Assembly: GCA_014529385.2 (NCBI GenBank)
Contig: CM043950.1
Coordinates: 65,304,935 to 65,368,934, forward strand
Source of the DNA: Adiantum capillus-veneris
Taxonomy: Eukaryota; Streptophyta; Polypodiopsida; Polypodiales; Pteridaceae
Direction of reading: 5' to 3'
DNA: 64,000 bases
Shown here: positions 19,321-30,218 of the stretch, piece by piece
How the letters are laid out: every line of letters begins with the position of its first letter
How positions within the stretch are numbered: the stretch's first letter is position 1
Notes under the pieces: model-generated
Told to the model about the DNA's origin: nothing
What the model saw: the letters and a program-made list of their open reading frames with translations, nothing else
The model's database searches: none
Program-made: the position numbers and the translations under genes

Positions 19321-20151
19321 CCATGAATTAGACACATTGTCTAATGAGAGAATTAGAGCATCTTGCTCTACTTTACCTGCCACATTGGCCTCCGATGTTG
19401 GCTTGTTTTCTTGAGATTCCAACTCCTTCTTCTTCTTGGACCAGCAATCCTTCTTGACGTGGCCCTTCTTGCCGCAGTTCCAACATACAAGAATTTACTT
19501 TGTGTGTGACTTGCTCCGCCTTGAGCGATCACAACTCTTTTGATTTTCTCTTGTTTCCACTGCCAATGCGGCACTTGATGATTCTCGTGTTCTTCTCCTT
19601 CGCATTTCCTCGCTTAGGAGAACACCCACAACATCATCAAACTTAAGAGTATTTGTGCCAGAGATACAGTTACTTACAGGCATCAGAAGGCTGTCCCAAC
19701 TATCTGATGGAGATGATACTATAAGAAGAGCTCGCATCAAAATTGATTTTCACCGTACGAACTTGACTTATGTTTGTGTTAAAGTCATTTAGGTGCTCTA
19801 TAGCTGAACCATTTTCTGTCATCTTTAGATTGAACAAGCGCTTCATAAGAAATACCTTATTGGATGCTGATGGTTTCTCGTAGAAGTCGTCAAGTGAGTT
19901 CATCAAGTCCTCCGTGGTCTTCATCTCCGAAACATTGAAGGCCACCATTGACGCCAAGCTTAACCGGATTGTTCCCAATGCCTTTTGATCAAGGAAAATC
20001 CATGCTTCATCTGCCATCGTTGCGGGCTTCTTTGCAAGACCGCCTAGTGGCAAATAGAGGTCCTTCTGGTAGAGATAGTCTTCAATCTGCATCTTCCAAT
20101 GTTGGTAGTTTTTGCCATCTTCTTGATCTTGAGCTTCCCTTCCTCCGCCAT
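19321..20151 (-). pseudogene. Copia-1 gag, decayed
   Basis: Minus-strand frames align with Copia-2 gag. They cover KNYQHWKMQIEDYLYQKDLY (copia gag N-terminal pattern), the capsid helices, LKFDDVVGVLLSEEMRRR, and a zinc knuckle CWNCGKKGHVKKDC (near 19430-19475). The likely ATG is at 20151 by comparison with Copia-2. Shifts occur just after the start and near 19740, and a stop interrupts the basic stretch before the knuckle. Gypsy-2 truncates the gene at 19321, just before the protease active site. Confidence 0.88.
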
Positions 20152-20210
20152 TACTCCCACTCAATTAAAGGAATCCTTTCCTTGAGATACTTTAGCTACG
20201 AGTAAACCTT

Positions 20211-20222
20211 GCTCTAATACCA
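20211..20222 (-). other. Primer binding site of Copia-1 (initiator tRNA-Met type)
   Basis: On the minus strand TGGTATTAGAGC lies two bases from the 5' LTR, one change from the common plant initiator-Met site TGGTATCAGAGC. Confidence 0.85.
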
Positions 20223-20224
20223 GT

Positions 20225-20771
20225 TGTTAGGAAATAGGGCGTAGCTAAGTAGATAATTGAGTAGATTACTTAATGGAGAGATATAATTTTGACACACAAG
20301 AGATTATAGAGTAGAGAGAAAGAGAGAGATAGAAAGAGCATACAAATGATATACATGGTTCACCCAATGTGGGATACATCCATGGGAAAGCAGCCACTTA
20401 ATGGCTTTAGTACTTCAAACAAGAAGTAGGTTACAAAGGGATTATACCCTTAATAGAGCTCTCGCCTTGCTTCACTATCACCACCTCACACCCACCTAAT
20501 TGCATCAACTTCATACTATCAAATGTATGTAGAAATGGCCTCCTTTTATAGGCCAAAAGGGCTACCCTCTCTCATGAGAGGCAACCATGTGTAGCCGCCC
20601 TTGTGTAGATAGGTCCAAATCGGACCCTCCAATCCACTCATTTGTGGCCGCCCTTGAGAAGACAAGTCCTGCTTTGAGATTGGCCACCGGCCATTGACAT
20701 TTGACCACCGGCCACAGGACCGGCCCACTTTTCGACCGCCGTCCGGCCATAATATTTTGACAAAAAGGAAT
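20225..20771 (-). repeat. Copia-1 5' LTR, first fragment
   Basis: It begins TGTTAGGAAATAGGGCG like 3376. A TATA box (minus strand) is at 20543-20550. It is interrupted after GGAAT (20767-20771) by Gypsy-1 and resumes at 44561. Confidence 0.93.
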
Positions 20772-21689
20772 TGTTTGTTAACAGGACGAAGCGACAAACG
20801 GCCGTTTCCAGAGAAGGATCATATTTTTATGAGAAACCTTTGTAAAATTCTTTCATAAGGAAGCATCTCTAAGCCGAGAACTTGTCAAAGGATTTATGAT
20901 TCTTCTTCTGGGAGCAATTGTATATTAGAGAGCCAGTTAGAAGTTTAGGAGCTTTTGGCCGAACAAGCCATTTGTAAAGACCTAAACTACAAAGGTCATT
21001 TTTGTAAGTTTGAACATTATCTTTTTTATGGAAAACTGAGAAGAGAGCGTACGTTTGAGAGCCCCTTCTTGCTCCAACTTGTAATCTTCACCATTGTGGC
21101 TACGGTAATCCAAATTCAGATTTGTTTATTGCATTGTGTTCCTCTTACCTTGTTCTTCCATTCAAGTGTAATCATTCAAGATTCGGTGTAGGTTTTCAAC
21201 TACGAGTTTGAGACCTTAAATCGTTGTTTTGAGTGTTTATATGCGTGTTTTATGTTGTTTTGACCCTAGGATGGGGCATTAGGGACCCTAAAACGACCCA
21301 TTAGGATCACCTGTTCGCTGTTTTTGCTAACTTTGGGACGAACGATCACGGTCTTTGTACCTTTCGATAATGCTGTGTGACAATGATAGGATACAATCCT
21401 GATAGTCCCCTGTAGCTTCCCTTCAAGTTTCGTGCGATTCCGAATAGGTTTGCATGGTAAACGGGCGTGACGACTGTAGAGCTGTGTAGAAGGACATAGT
21501 CAGAATACTTGGCGGTAATGCGTCTGATTTGCTTGTAGAGTGAGTAGATGCATCTCATCGAGTTCACTTCATTAAGAGTGATACCCTAGTGAGTTTCCAT
21601 GTCTCATCCTGGTCGCTTCCCTTGTAGTGATAAATATGTTGATGCTTGAGAGTTATGCTATGGACGTCCGTCGCGGCGACCCGCAAACA
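20772..21689 (+). repeat. Gypsy-1 5' LTR
   Basis: 918 bases from TGTTTGTTAACAGG to CCGCAAACA. It matches 43657-44555 with scattered changes and small indels. No gene inside. Confidence 0.94.
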
Positions 21690-21690
21690 T

Positions 21691-21708
21691 TGGCGCCGCT
21701 GTCGGGGA
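21691..21708 (+). other. Primer binding site of Gypsy-1 (tRNA-Asp type, tentative)
   Basis: TGGCGCCGCTGTCGGGGA follows the LTR by one base. It is close to the TGGCGCCGTTGCCGGGGA site found in many plant gypsy elements, usually ascribed to tRNA-Asp. Confidence 0.8.
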
Positions 21709-22228
21709 ATGCACCTTAGGTGATGAGTGACCGAGTGCGCAGTTAGATTCCTTAAAAAAGATCAATCCACAAATCCAATTTACACCTCAGTTAGGTTGCT
21801 AGACAAGGGTTTAGAGCTTAGTGGAGTCTAGAGCCAGTGGACCGGCTAGATCCTCTCTTAGGAGATTTATGGAGCTGTGAGTGGGAGTGTTAAAGCATTT
21901 TTGCTCTTCAATTTCTCTAATTCGATTGAGTACTGAAATCTCACCCGAAATCCATCATGTTTGTTTTGTTTGATTCATTTCCTTGTGTTTTTTCATTTAT
22001 GTACTTAGGAGTAGGATAAGCAAATCACATTCCAATCAGATTTGGGGCAAAAGTTAGAGTCGAGAAACTAGAAAACCATAACTTTGGCAAAAAGGCCATA
22101 AGACTCTGAAATTTAGAAAATCTAACCAAACAGAGCTGAAATTGATTCAAATCACAAAGGGGTAGTACCAAACACTGGGAAATACTTGTCAGAGGGAGCA
22201 TACCAAATTTCATCAGATTTGGCCCAGG

Positions 22229-22253
22229 TACTATGATCACGATTGGTGTACCT
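22229..22253 (+). repeat. Palindromic motif copy A (leader)
   Basis: Diverged copy: the core reads ATGATCACGATTGGTGTACC, against the consensus ACGATCGCGATCGGTGTACC. Confidence 0.7.
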
Positions 22254-22502
22254 ATGTGCTAGATTTTGACCAGATTTGTTGTGTGCCTTCTTGATAAGAT
22301 TCTAAACAAGTTTGTTTAAAGAAACAACACCCAAAAACATCAGAAATCAAGAAAATCAGGCCACTTGGACAAAACTAGCCTAACAGACCCAAAAACTGTG
22401 AAATCTTGGCTTTTGGTGATCCAAATGCAAAAAGACTTGGGGGATAGCCTTAAAACATCAGTGTCTACAAGTATGCCAAATTTGATCTAATTTGGGCTCA
22501 GA

Positions 22503-22526
22503 ACTACGATCGCGATCGGTGTACCT
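22503..22526 (+). repeat. Palindromic motif copy B (leader)
   Basis: Exact consensus ACGATCGCGATCGGTGTACC, containing the 12-base palindrome CGATCGCGATCG. It is followed by TAAGTGCCAGATTTTGACCA, a context shared with copies A and F. Confidence 0.85.
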
Positions 22527-22944
22527 AAGTGCCAGATTTTGACCACATTTCATATGTGGGATCCTCAGGTGTATACAAACATAAAAGTCTAAAGGACCTA
22601 GAGCCAGAAACCTCAAAATACCTGTCAAACCATCTGAATACAGATCCAAGTCAAAAACTACTAAACTGGCTTAGAAATTGACTTTCAGTAGACCAAAACA
22701 CATCAAAACTGGAAAGGAACCATACATAGGGATAGCCTATACATAGGACAACCCCAGATAGCTTCCAAATCCCTAATCAAGCACTAAAATCAGATCAAAC
22801 TGACAGATTCTAGGAAACAGACACTTCCAACCAAGAACTGGTAAAAGCTTGACTTTTTAGAGTCTGATTGCAAAAGTATCAGAGAGGTAGCCTTAAAATA
22901 GCCTAGTGAACAAGCTGATGAAGTTTGGTCAAATTTGTGCTCAG

Positions 22945-22968
22945 AAGTACGATCGCGATCGGTGTACC
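22945..22968 (+). repeat. Palindromic motif copy C (leader)
   Basis: Exact consensus ACGATCGCGATCGGTGTACC, preceded by GTGCTCAGAAGT much like copy B (GGGCTCAGAACT). Confidence 0.85.
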
Positions 22969-23264
22969 GGCCCAGATCTGACTCATTTTTGACCTGTTCA
23001 TAGACCTAGACTATTTAAGATATCAGGAGTTGTCAAAACTCAAATTGGACATACTGTCAATAATCTGCAAGCAAAATTGTGTTGAAGTCATTGTGAAAGT
23101 GTTGAATCTGCTAACAGTTGGAATGATACAGTGATCTCATAGCCATCAAGTGTATTCATTTGCAGAGATCGGTCAAGTAACAATCCATGTAGTCGCAAAA
23201 GTTGGAAGATCACTCCATCTCCAGGTAAGAGGTTTGGATTCAGTCAGTAATTCCCACTTTCTTC

Positions 23265-24068
23265 ATGTTTTTGAGATTGGGAAAACAAATCAACATCCGA
23301 CACCGAAATTTAACGGATCAAGCAAGTATTGTATCAACGGAGGAGAGTGTAAAACAAGGGGTAGTACGACCGTTAGAGCTGATCCTTGAAGAAGGCATCT
23401 CCGATACTTCTTCAGAGAGATCTCACGAGTATTTCACAGAACACTTGGGACAATTAAAACTAAACGGAAGAGAAAACATGGCAGCAGGACCATCAGACCC
23501 CTTGGCCACAATAAAGCTATTGTTCATCAAGTATCAATATGACAACAGGCAAGGCGCCAAGATATACAAAGATGGTATGGACCGCTACTGTGTGAAAATA
23601 GAAGATAGACCAAGTGAGTTCAGGGACTTAGTGCCCGTGAGCTATAGCGGAGATAGGTACCTAGATGACGAGGGTATCATGTACTTGGTAGTCCCGAATC
23701 CTAACATTGTAGACAAGTGGGGATTGATGGGCACGAAAGTCAAAATAGATGAGGAACATGAGGAAAAGGCACCAACAATGAGCTTACCTAATGCGAGGTT
23801 AAGGCGAGAAAACGAAACGTTAAGAGTCAACACGGATAATGTCTACTTGTGGTTATACAAGTATAATAATGGAGAGCAAGATCTCTATTATAGATGCGAG
23901 GAACCCTACGTCGAAGAGATGACTGAGCGGAAAAGACTTTATGTCTTCACCTACACAGAGGGAGCGGAAACGAAAATCGCCACATATTACAAGTATGGAA
24001 GACGATACGCAGCAATCGATAAAAAGGAGTTGGAAGGATATACGTACTTTGAGGGACCACTTCACTAG
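23265..24068 (+). pseudogene. Gypsy-1 frame upstream of gag capsid remnant
   Basis: A 267-residue open frame; the in-frame ATG at 23478 (MAAGPSDPLATIKLL) is a likely start. It is rich in Tyr, Glu, Lys and Arg, with strand-like segments (YCVKIEDRPSEFRDLVPVSY, VYLWLYKYNNGEQDLYYR). No zinc finger, signal peptide or membrane helix is seen, and I do not recognise it. It could be the N-terminus of gag or an extra ORF1 as in Ogre-type elements. The frame ends at a TAG after EGPLH and similar-phase sequence continues (PSPLRPSPTTVVPDP). Confidence 0.6.
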
Positions 24069-24113
24069 TATTATGTCACTCCAAGCCCACTAAGACCATC
24101 ACCTACAACTGTC

Positions 24114-25560
24114 GTGCCAGACCCGATGACCACAGGTGGAGAGAGGACTCATGTAGCTGACTCTTTCAGTCAACCTCATTATTCGATGCCAAGCCCCATG
24201 GGAACGTTGCATTCCAAAGAATCAATGGCCACGAATCGAGGTAGTGCGGTTCCTATCTCTACACATGCGGCAGTAGGTCCGACACGGAGGGAATTACCGT
24301 AAGACGAGAGATTGTCTGTGCTCTTCGTTGAAGGACTTAGGAACGAAACCTTGAAAAAGGACCTTCACTTGAAGGCCTGTAGCACATTTCAACAGGTTAC
24401 AAGGGAAGCGTTAAATCTTGTTGATAATTGCAAAGCATATGGGGAAGTGTCAGAGGATACTGATTCAGTAACCAGTGGCTCTTCATCTATTAAAAGCGAA
24501 CCCTCTACCAAAAAAGATGCTCAGGCGTCCTTGATGTCGACAGCTAACCAAATGATAGAGGAGGTAACGAAGAGAATGGAGCAACATATGAGATCAAATC
24601 CACTGATGAGCCAATCTCAGACGAGGAAGTGTGACATATGTGGGAGGGATCACCCGACGCCGTGGTGCACACAACAGCCGAAAGCACCAGTTGCGAATGG
24701 ACGAGTATTGAAATGGTGCGCCATAGAGAAAAAATGGACAAATCATGGCATGGAAGAGTGTTTTTACAACAAAAACTATGTGAGGGAAAGACCGTATGGA
24801 CCTCCAACAGAACCACCCCAGCCACCTCCTCCAAGATATCAAGTTGGACCAAACATGAATCTGGTAGCAGGAGCAGACAGACCTCAACCTGTGTTGGGTC
24901 AACAATCTCCATTACCACAGGAAAATAGAGCCATGATTAGGTATGCTCAACCTTGTGAAGCATCACCAAGAACAAATAGTACACTTCAAGTTTCTTATTA
25001 TGAGGAACCGAATGAGCCTTACGCAACAGAAACTGAATCACAAATGTACGCAGACGAAGCCTATCAACCATGGGTAAATAGAGAGGGTATGGCACCACCA
25101 ACGTATGTAGCACAACCTTCGAGAGATCAATATTTGGTGGATAAAAAAAGGCTAATGTTCATTGCGAACCAGAACTACAAACCAAGAGGATATCCTAATA
25201 GGGCAGGACAACCTATGGGACCACCTCCCCAAAATCAACCCACCAATTGGACAGTGCTATAAATGTGGAAGTACGGATCATTGGGAGTGTAACTGCCCTT
25301 TCAAAGGTGAAAGAGTGAAAATTTTTGGTTTTTGTGACGGATGTGGTGTGAATCACATATTGCCAGATTGCCCAAAGAATCCGGACAACAAGGGGAAAAC
25401 AACTATAAATATTGTGGGGGTGTTACCAAGTGCAAGTAGCGGATCAAAAACCGATCCCATGATCCAAATCAATGCGATAACCAGAGTCCAAGCCAAGGAT
25501 TTAGAGAAAAACAAGCCTTTGGAGGAAAAGATCGAGGTTGCCGATACCCACAGAAAATGA
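24114..25560 (+). pseudogene. Gypsy-1 gag with three zinc knuckles
   Basis: The phase from 24312 starts with RLSVLFVEGLRNETLKKDL, the C-terminal part of a retrotransposon capsid. Most of the capsid before it is missing and a TAA lies at 24301. Three Cys-His knuckles follow: CDICGRDHPTPWC (24630-24668, CX2CX3HX4C), CYKCGSTDHWECNC (25255-25296, canonical CX2CX4HX4C) and CDGCGVNHILPDC (25333-25371, CX2CX3HX4C). A Pro/Gln-rich linker separates the first from the other two. A frameshift near 25250 splits the reading frame. Gag packages RNA; the extra knuckles are unusual. Confidence 0.82.
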
Positions 25561-27595
25561 GAGTTTATCTGTGAGAACCCAGCGAAAATCCTGGAAGGCG
25601 AAACGAGACAGGATGAAAACAAGAAGGTTGAAAACCCAAATTGCCATGCAAAACGAATTACATGAAATGAAGGAGCAACTGAAACAAGAGAGAGATAGTA
25701 AAACTGCTGAGGATAACAACAAGCCGAGGAAAGCGTTCTCAGGGGGATCAGTCTTGGTCGAGAAAGTGCTAGAGCCTTTAGATGCTCTATTACAAATGTA
25801 CGAAGCAAGGCTAAAAACAAACCAAAACTTAGAGCAGAGATGGTTAACTTATCCTCAACCAGCAGTGGAAACGAAGCGTTTGGAAATGTGTAAACACCTC
25901 ATTGAAACAGCCCAGGCATTGATGGAACCTAAGGAGGTTAGAACCCCAGAACAAGAAGTGCTGATTCACAAAGAGCAAAAAAAACTAAAAATCGATGAAC
26001 CAGAACAAGTAAACGGACCCAGGCCTGAAACGATATTGTCATTGGATCACCGAGTGGTGCCAAACATCACTGATGACGCTAACTCAATGACGATAATGCT
26101 AATTCTAGAAGTTGAAGAACAATGGCTACAACACTTATGGGAAACCATTAGAAACAGAAAGGACGGAAGCGCAATGTTACAGTCTGCTCCAATTCCTAAG
26201 ATTAACTTGGATAACGGATTTTATCCAGGAGATATACAATCGTTGTATGGGGATGTGGGAACGGAGGTTTCGATGGAAAGCAAAGCTCAATCCTTAAAAA
26301 CCCTGCCTTCATTTATAGGTGAACACGAGGCACAATAGAAGATAAGGTTAGTTCCATCCCAGATGAGAACTATTCCACAAATGATTGACTCAAAAAGTCT
26401 TCAAGAGATATTGTCAACACCTATAACATGCACAATCACACTGTCAGAACTCTTGAGAGTCAGACCACACTTATGGGAAGACATGGGGAAACATTTGGAG
26501 CACAAGGGAGTAAAGATTCCTCTTCAGACAAACCCTACTGGAGAAGAAAACAAACGGAAAGGTCAACCCAAAGCCCAACCAGTGCCCATAAACAAGGTCG
26601 GAGATTACTGTGAGGGCGAGGAAGGTAATACAACCTTACCTGTTGAATATCAGGATATAAAAACGATAGCTATCCTAGACAGTGGAGCGGGAGTGGCGAT
26701 TGCTACAAAGCAAATCTGGGAGAAATGGGGCCGTTCAGCTCTCAGAAAAACGAGAATGAAACTGCAACTCGCATATGGGTATGTAGAGAGACCGTTGGGA
26801 ATCCTGGACCAAATAGTTGTAACTTCGTGTGGAATTAACTATGAGCACACCTTTGTTGTGGTGGATTTCGAGAAAACAAACAACTTCGACATTATTTTGG
26901 GGCGACCTTTCATGCGTCAACTCAAAATGATACAAGATTGGGGGTACGACCAAAGTTACCTAAGGCACGAAGAGCTAATAACGAAAATCAACATGAAGGA
27001 TCACAGCTATAGAGACGTTGCAAAAACACCAGTGCAAGAATTTAATTCAACCACTGTAAATGAAAAAGAAATACCTGCATGGATGCAAACGAAAGCACAT
27101 GTTTGGATGTGTGGAGCATCTGATTGTGGAGATATAATCAAAGAGGAATGCGTATTGGAAAGATCCGTAGAAGACGAGGCTTATCTCCCAGAACCTTTCC
27201 CAAAACATTTATTTGAGCCATTTGGGTGGACTCAAATATTGTCAACCTTGGACGTATGTGTTAACAAATGCACGCCTACAAAATTTTGTGACGAAGAAGG
27301 ATACGACCTAGTAACGTTGCAAATGGCTAGCGTCATCCTCGAGTCAGGATCGGAGAGCGAGGAACAAGAAGAACCACCACGTGAGACTGAATGTAAAAGA
27401 ATAATTGATGAGATATCTTTAGTGAACGATAAAAATCGAACAGAGGAGGAATTCACGGATTCACTAAGCGGTGACCTTCCATCACTGGATGATGAAATCC
27501 AAATGATAGAGGCTGATGATGAAAGATCAAGTGGATCAAAGACAAATAGGAAATACGGATCGAGACAGGAAGGGTTTTATGAGTTTCCTAACTAG
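25538..27595 (+). pseudogene. Gypsy-1 pre-protease region and first protease
   Basis: One phase runs 25538-27595 with a single in-frame TAG at 26336-26338. The first half is a helical Lys/Glu/Gln-rich region. Then comes LQEILSTPITCTITLSELL, a segment seen just before protease in many plant gypsy polyproteins. The retropepsin follows, with active site AILDSGAGVAIAT (Asp codon 26688-26690) and C-terminal IILGRPFMRQLKMIQDW. The acidic tail ends at a second TAG (27593-27595), after which the same phase continues. The domain would process the polyprotein. Confidence 0.86.
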
Positions 27596-28183
27596 AAACC
27601 TAGTCGACAAGAGCGGTATAAATCCAAGAGAACAAGAAAATCAAGGGCGAATAAGCATAATCTGATGCCTCTTGTCAATGACAGAACGGGATATCTAAAG
27701 CTTGTCAAAGCTGATGATTGTGTCAAAGACGAGGTCACTAGCCGGCTTATCAAAACTAAACCATGGAAAAACAACAAGAAGAACAGGCACGAAAAGCGAA
27801 CGACTAAGTCGCATAAAGGGGGGAAAACAGGGTCTAGAATGACCAAAACAGAGAGGAAAACGGAGTACAATAAGCTCAAGCGAACCCTCAAAGACATATG
27901 GACGATTGAATTGGAAACAAATGAGGACACGAATTCTGACAAGATGGATGCACCGTCCCATTATAATAAGTATACCATACAAGATAGGAAAATCATAGTG
28001 CAACAACCAATGAGCGAATTGAAGGAACCGGGTACATCGTACGACGATCCTGAGAAGCCAAACGAATAGATCTAGCGGAGCCGGGAGAAGATCCAAAACC
28101 TGCATATATTGCCACGGATCTTACTGAAGAAGAGGAAAAGCTTTTGGTAGCTACTCTTAAACAGTATAGAGATGTGTTTGCAT
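27596..28183 (+). pseudogene. Gypsy-1 linker and start of reverse transcriptase, cut by Copia-2
   Basis: A basic Lys/Thr-rich linker (27665-28069) is followed, after a frameshift near 28065, by LTEEEEKLLVATLKQYRDVF and AWS. This is the segment immediately before RT in gypsy polyproteins. Copia-2 enters within the codons after this point. The sequence resumes at 33721 with YKDLKWMDPSICQHTIPL, and joining across the GGTCA duplication keeps the same phase. Confidence 0.88.
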
Positions 28184-28369
28184 GGTCATGTTAAGTATGG
28201 AGCCTGATTTACCCTTGTAATTTTCTATGGTAAAAGCGCACATTTGTAAGGCCCCCATTATGAGGAGAAGCCATCATGAGCGAAGGAAAATCACTCATCG
28301 GAAACCAAAATTTTCGCCGGAATATTATGGCCGGACAGCGGCCGGAAAGTGGTCGGAAAACAATCGGTC

Positions 28370-28475
28370 GGTTGGCCGGTGGCCGGTAGTCAATGACCAA
28401 TGACCGGTGGTCGGAAGTCAATGGTTGGTGGCCGGTGGTCAGAAGTCAATGGCCGGTGGCCGGTGGCCGAATTCA
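28370..28475 (+). repeat. GGCCGGTGGTCGGAAGTCAA minisatellite in Copia-2 5' LTR
   Basis: About five imperfect tandem units of 20-22 bases, upstream of the TATA box. Equivalent arrays lie at about 33175-33270 in the 3' LTR and, inverted, near 3820-3890 and 20680-20730 in Copia-1. Confidence 0.8.
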
Positions 28476-28806
28476 AAAGCGGACTTGTCTTCTCAAGGGC
28501 GGCCACACATGGGCGGATTGGAGGGTCCGATTTGGACTTATTCGCACAAGGGCGGCTACACATGGTTGTCTCTCATAAGAGAAAGCAGCCCTTTTGGCCT
28601 ATAAAAGGAGGCCATTTCTACACACATTTCATAGTGTGAAGTTGATGCAACAAGGTGAGTGTGAGGTGGTGAGAGTGAAGCAAGGCGGGAGCTCTATCAA
28701 GGGTTTAATCCCTTTGTAAACTACTTCTTCTTTTGAAGTGTTAAAGCCATTGAGTGGCTGCTTTCCCGTGGACGTAGCCCACATTGGGTGAACCACGTAT
28801 ATCGTG

Positions 28807-28810
<4 letters not shown>

Positions 28811-28870
<60 letters not shown>
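28811..28870. repeat. (CT)n microsatellite in Copia-2 5' LTR
   Basis: A perfect run of about 60 bases. The 3' LTR has only about 16 bases (33611-33626). Confidence 0.97.
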
Positions 28871-28873
<3 letters not shown>

Positions 28874-28960
28874 CTATAATCTCTTGTGTGTGAAATCTAT
28901 CTCTCTCCATTAAGTAATCTACTCAAAACTCTATTTAGCTACGTCTTATTTTCTAACAAT

Positions 28961-28972
28961 TGGTATCAAAGC
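28961..28972 (+). other. Primer binding site of Copia-2 (initiator tRNA-Met type)
   Basis: TGGTATCAAAGC starts two bases after the LTR, one change from the plant initiator-Met consensus. Confidence 0.88.
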
Positions 28973-29031
28973 AAGGTTTGCTCGTAGCTAAATTATCTCA
29001 AGGAAAGGATTCCTTGAATTGAGTGGAAGTT

Positions 29032-29880
29032 ATGGCGGAGGAAGGGAAGCTCAAGATTGAGAAGTTCAAAGGCAAAAACTACCAACATTGGAAGATGCAC
29101 ATTGAAGACTATCTCTACCAGAAGGACCTCTATTTGCCACTAGGCGGTCTTGCGAAGAAGCCCGCAACAATGGCAGATGAAGCATGGATTGTCCTTGATC
29201 GAAAGGCACTGGGAACAATCCGGTTAAGCTTGGTGTCAACGGTGACCTTCAATGTTTCGGAGATGAAGACCACGGAGGACTTGATGAAGTCACTTGACGA
29301 CTTCTACGTGAAACCATCGGCATCCAATAAGGTATTTCTTATGAAGTGCTTGTTCAATCTAAAGATGGCAGAGAATGGTTCAATTGCATAACACCTAAAT
29401 GACTTTAACACAAACATAAGTCAACTTCGATCAGTGAAAATCAATTTCGATGACAAAGTGCGAGCTCTCCTTATACTATCATCTCTACCGGATAGTTGGG
29501 ACAGCCTTGTGATGGCTGTAAGTAATTCTATCTCTGGCACAAATACTCTTAAGTTTGATGATGTTGTGGGTGTTCTCCTAAGCGAGGAAATGCGAAGGAG
29601 AAGCACAGGAGAATCATCAAGTGTTGCACTATCAGTGGAAACAAGAGGAAGCCCTAAGAAGAGGTTCAAAAACCAAAAGGGTCGTGATCGCTCAAGGCAG
29701 AGCAAGTCACGCACAAAGTCAGTTCTTGAATGTTGGAACTGCGACAAGAAGGGCCACGTCAAGAAGGATTGCTGGTCCAAGAAGAAGAAGGAGACAGAGT
29801 CTCAAGACAACAAGCCAACATCGGAGCCCAATGTGGCAGGTAAAGTAGAGCAAGATGCTCTAATTCTCTCATTAGACAAT
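29032..29880 (+). pseudogene. Copia-2 gag
   Basis: ATG at 29032 (MAEEGKLKIEKFKGKNYQHW). An in-frame TAA at 29389-29391 interrupts the capsid, and the phase then continues through LSEEMRRRSTGESSS and a basic stretch to the zinc knuckle CWNCDKKGHVKKDC (29731-29772). Length and order agree with copia gag. The protein would form the particle and bind RNA. A single stop is the main lesion up to the protease. Confidence 0.9.
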
Positions 29881-30197
29881 GTGTCTAATTCCTGGATAGT
29901 AGATTCTGGGGCTTCATTCCATGCGACACCACACAAGCAACATTTCCAAGACTACACCAAAGGTAATTTTGGTATGTATACTTGGGAGATGATGAAGCTT
30001 GTGAGATTGTCGGCAAAGGTACAGTTTCTGTCAAAACTACTAACGGAAATGAATGGAAGCTTAAAGATGTTAGGCATGTTCCTTCTCTTCGCAAAAATTT
30101 GATCTCTACAGGACAATTGGACGATGAAGGTCACAACATTGCATTCGGAAACAAACGGTGGAAGATCTCAAAGGGATCTTTGGTGGTTGCCAAGTGA
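29881..30197 (+). pseudogene. Copia-2 protease
   Basis: It continues from gag in one polyprotein. The active site is WIVDSGASFHAT with the canonical D-S-G. A one-base shift near 29975 moves the rest into another phase (GDDEACEIVGKGTVSVKTTN, VRHVPSLRKNLISTGQLDDE), which ends at a TGA at 30195-30197. It would cleave the polyprotein. Confidence 0.88.
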
Positions 30198-30218
30198 GAA
30201 AAAGTCGATACACTTTAC

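Larger units (their letters stand above)
21709..23264 (+). other. Gypsy-1 leader (non-coding, with palindromic motifs)
   Basis: About 1.55 kb without a credible frame. It contains three copies of the motif centred on GATCGCGATC (22229, 22503 and 22945), each in a similar 60-70 base context that includes a T/G-rich lead-in and AGATTTTGACC after the motif. The short frames on either strand lack features. Confidence 0.75.
28189..28958 (+). repeat. Copia-2 5' LTR
   Basis: TGTTAAGTATGG to TTTCTAACA. TATA box TATAAAAG at 28600-28607. It contains the GGCCGGTGGTCGGAAGTCAA minisatellite and a long (CT)n run at 28811-28870. It lacks about 40 bases that are present near 33090-33130 in the 3' LTR. Confidence 0.95.
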
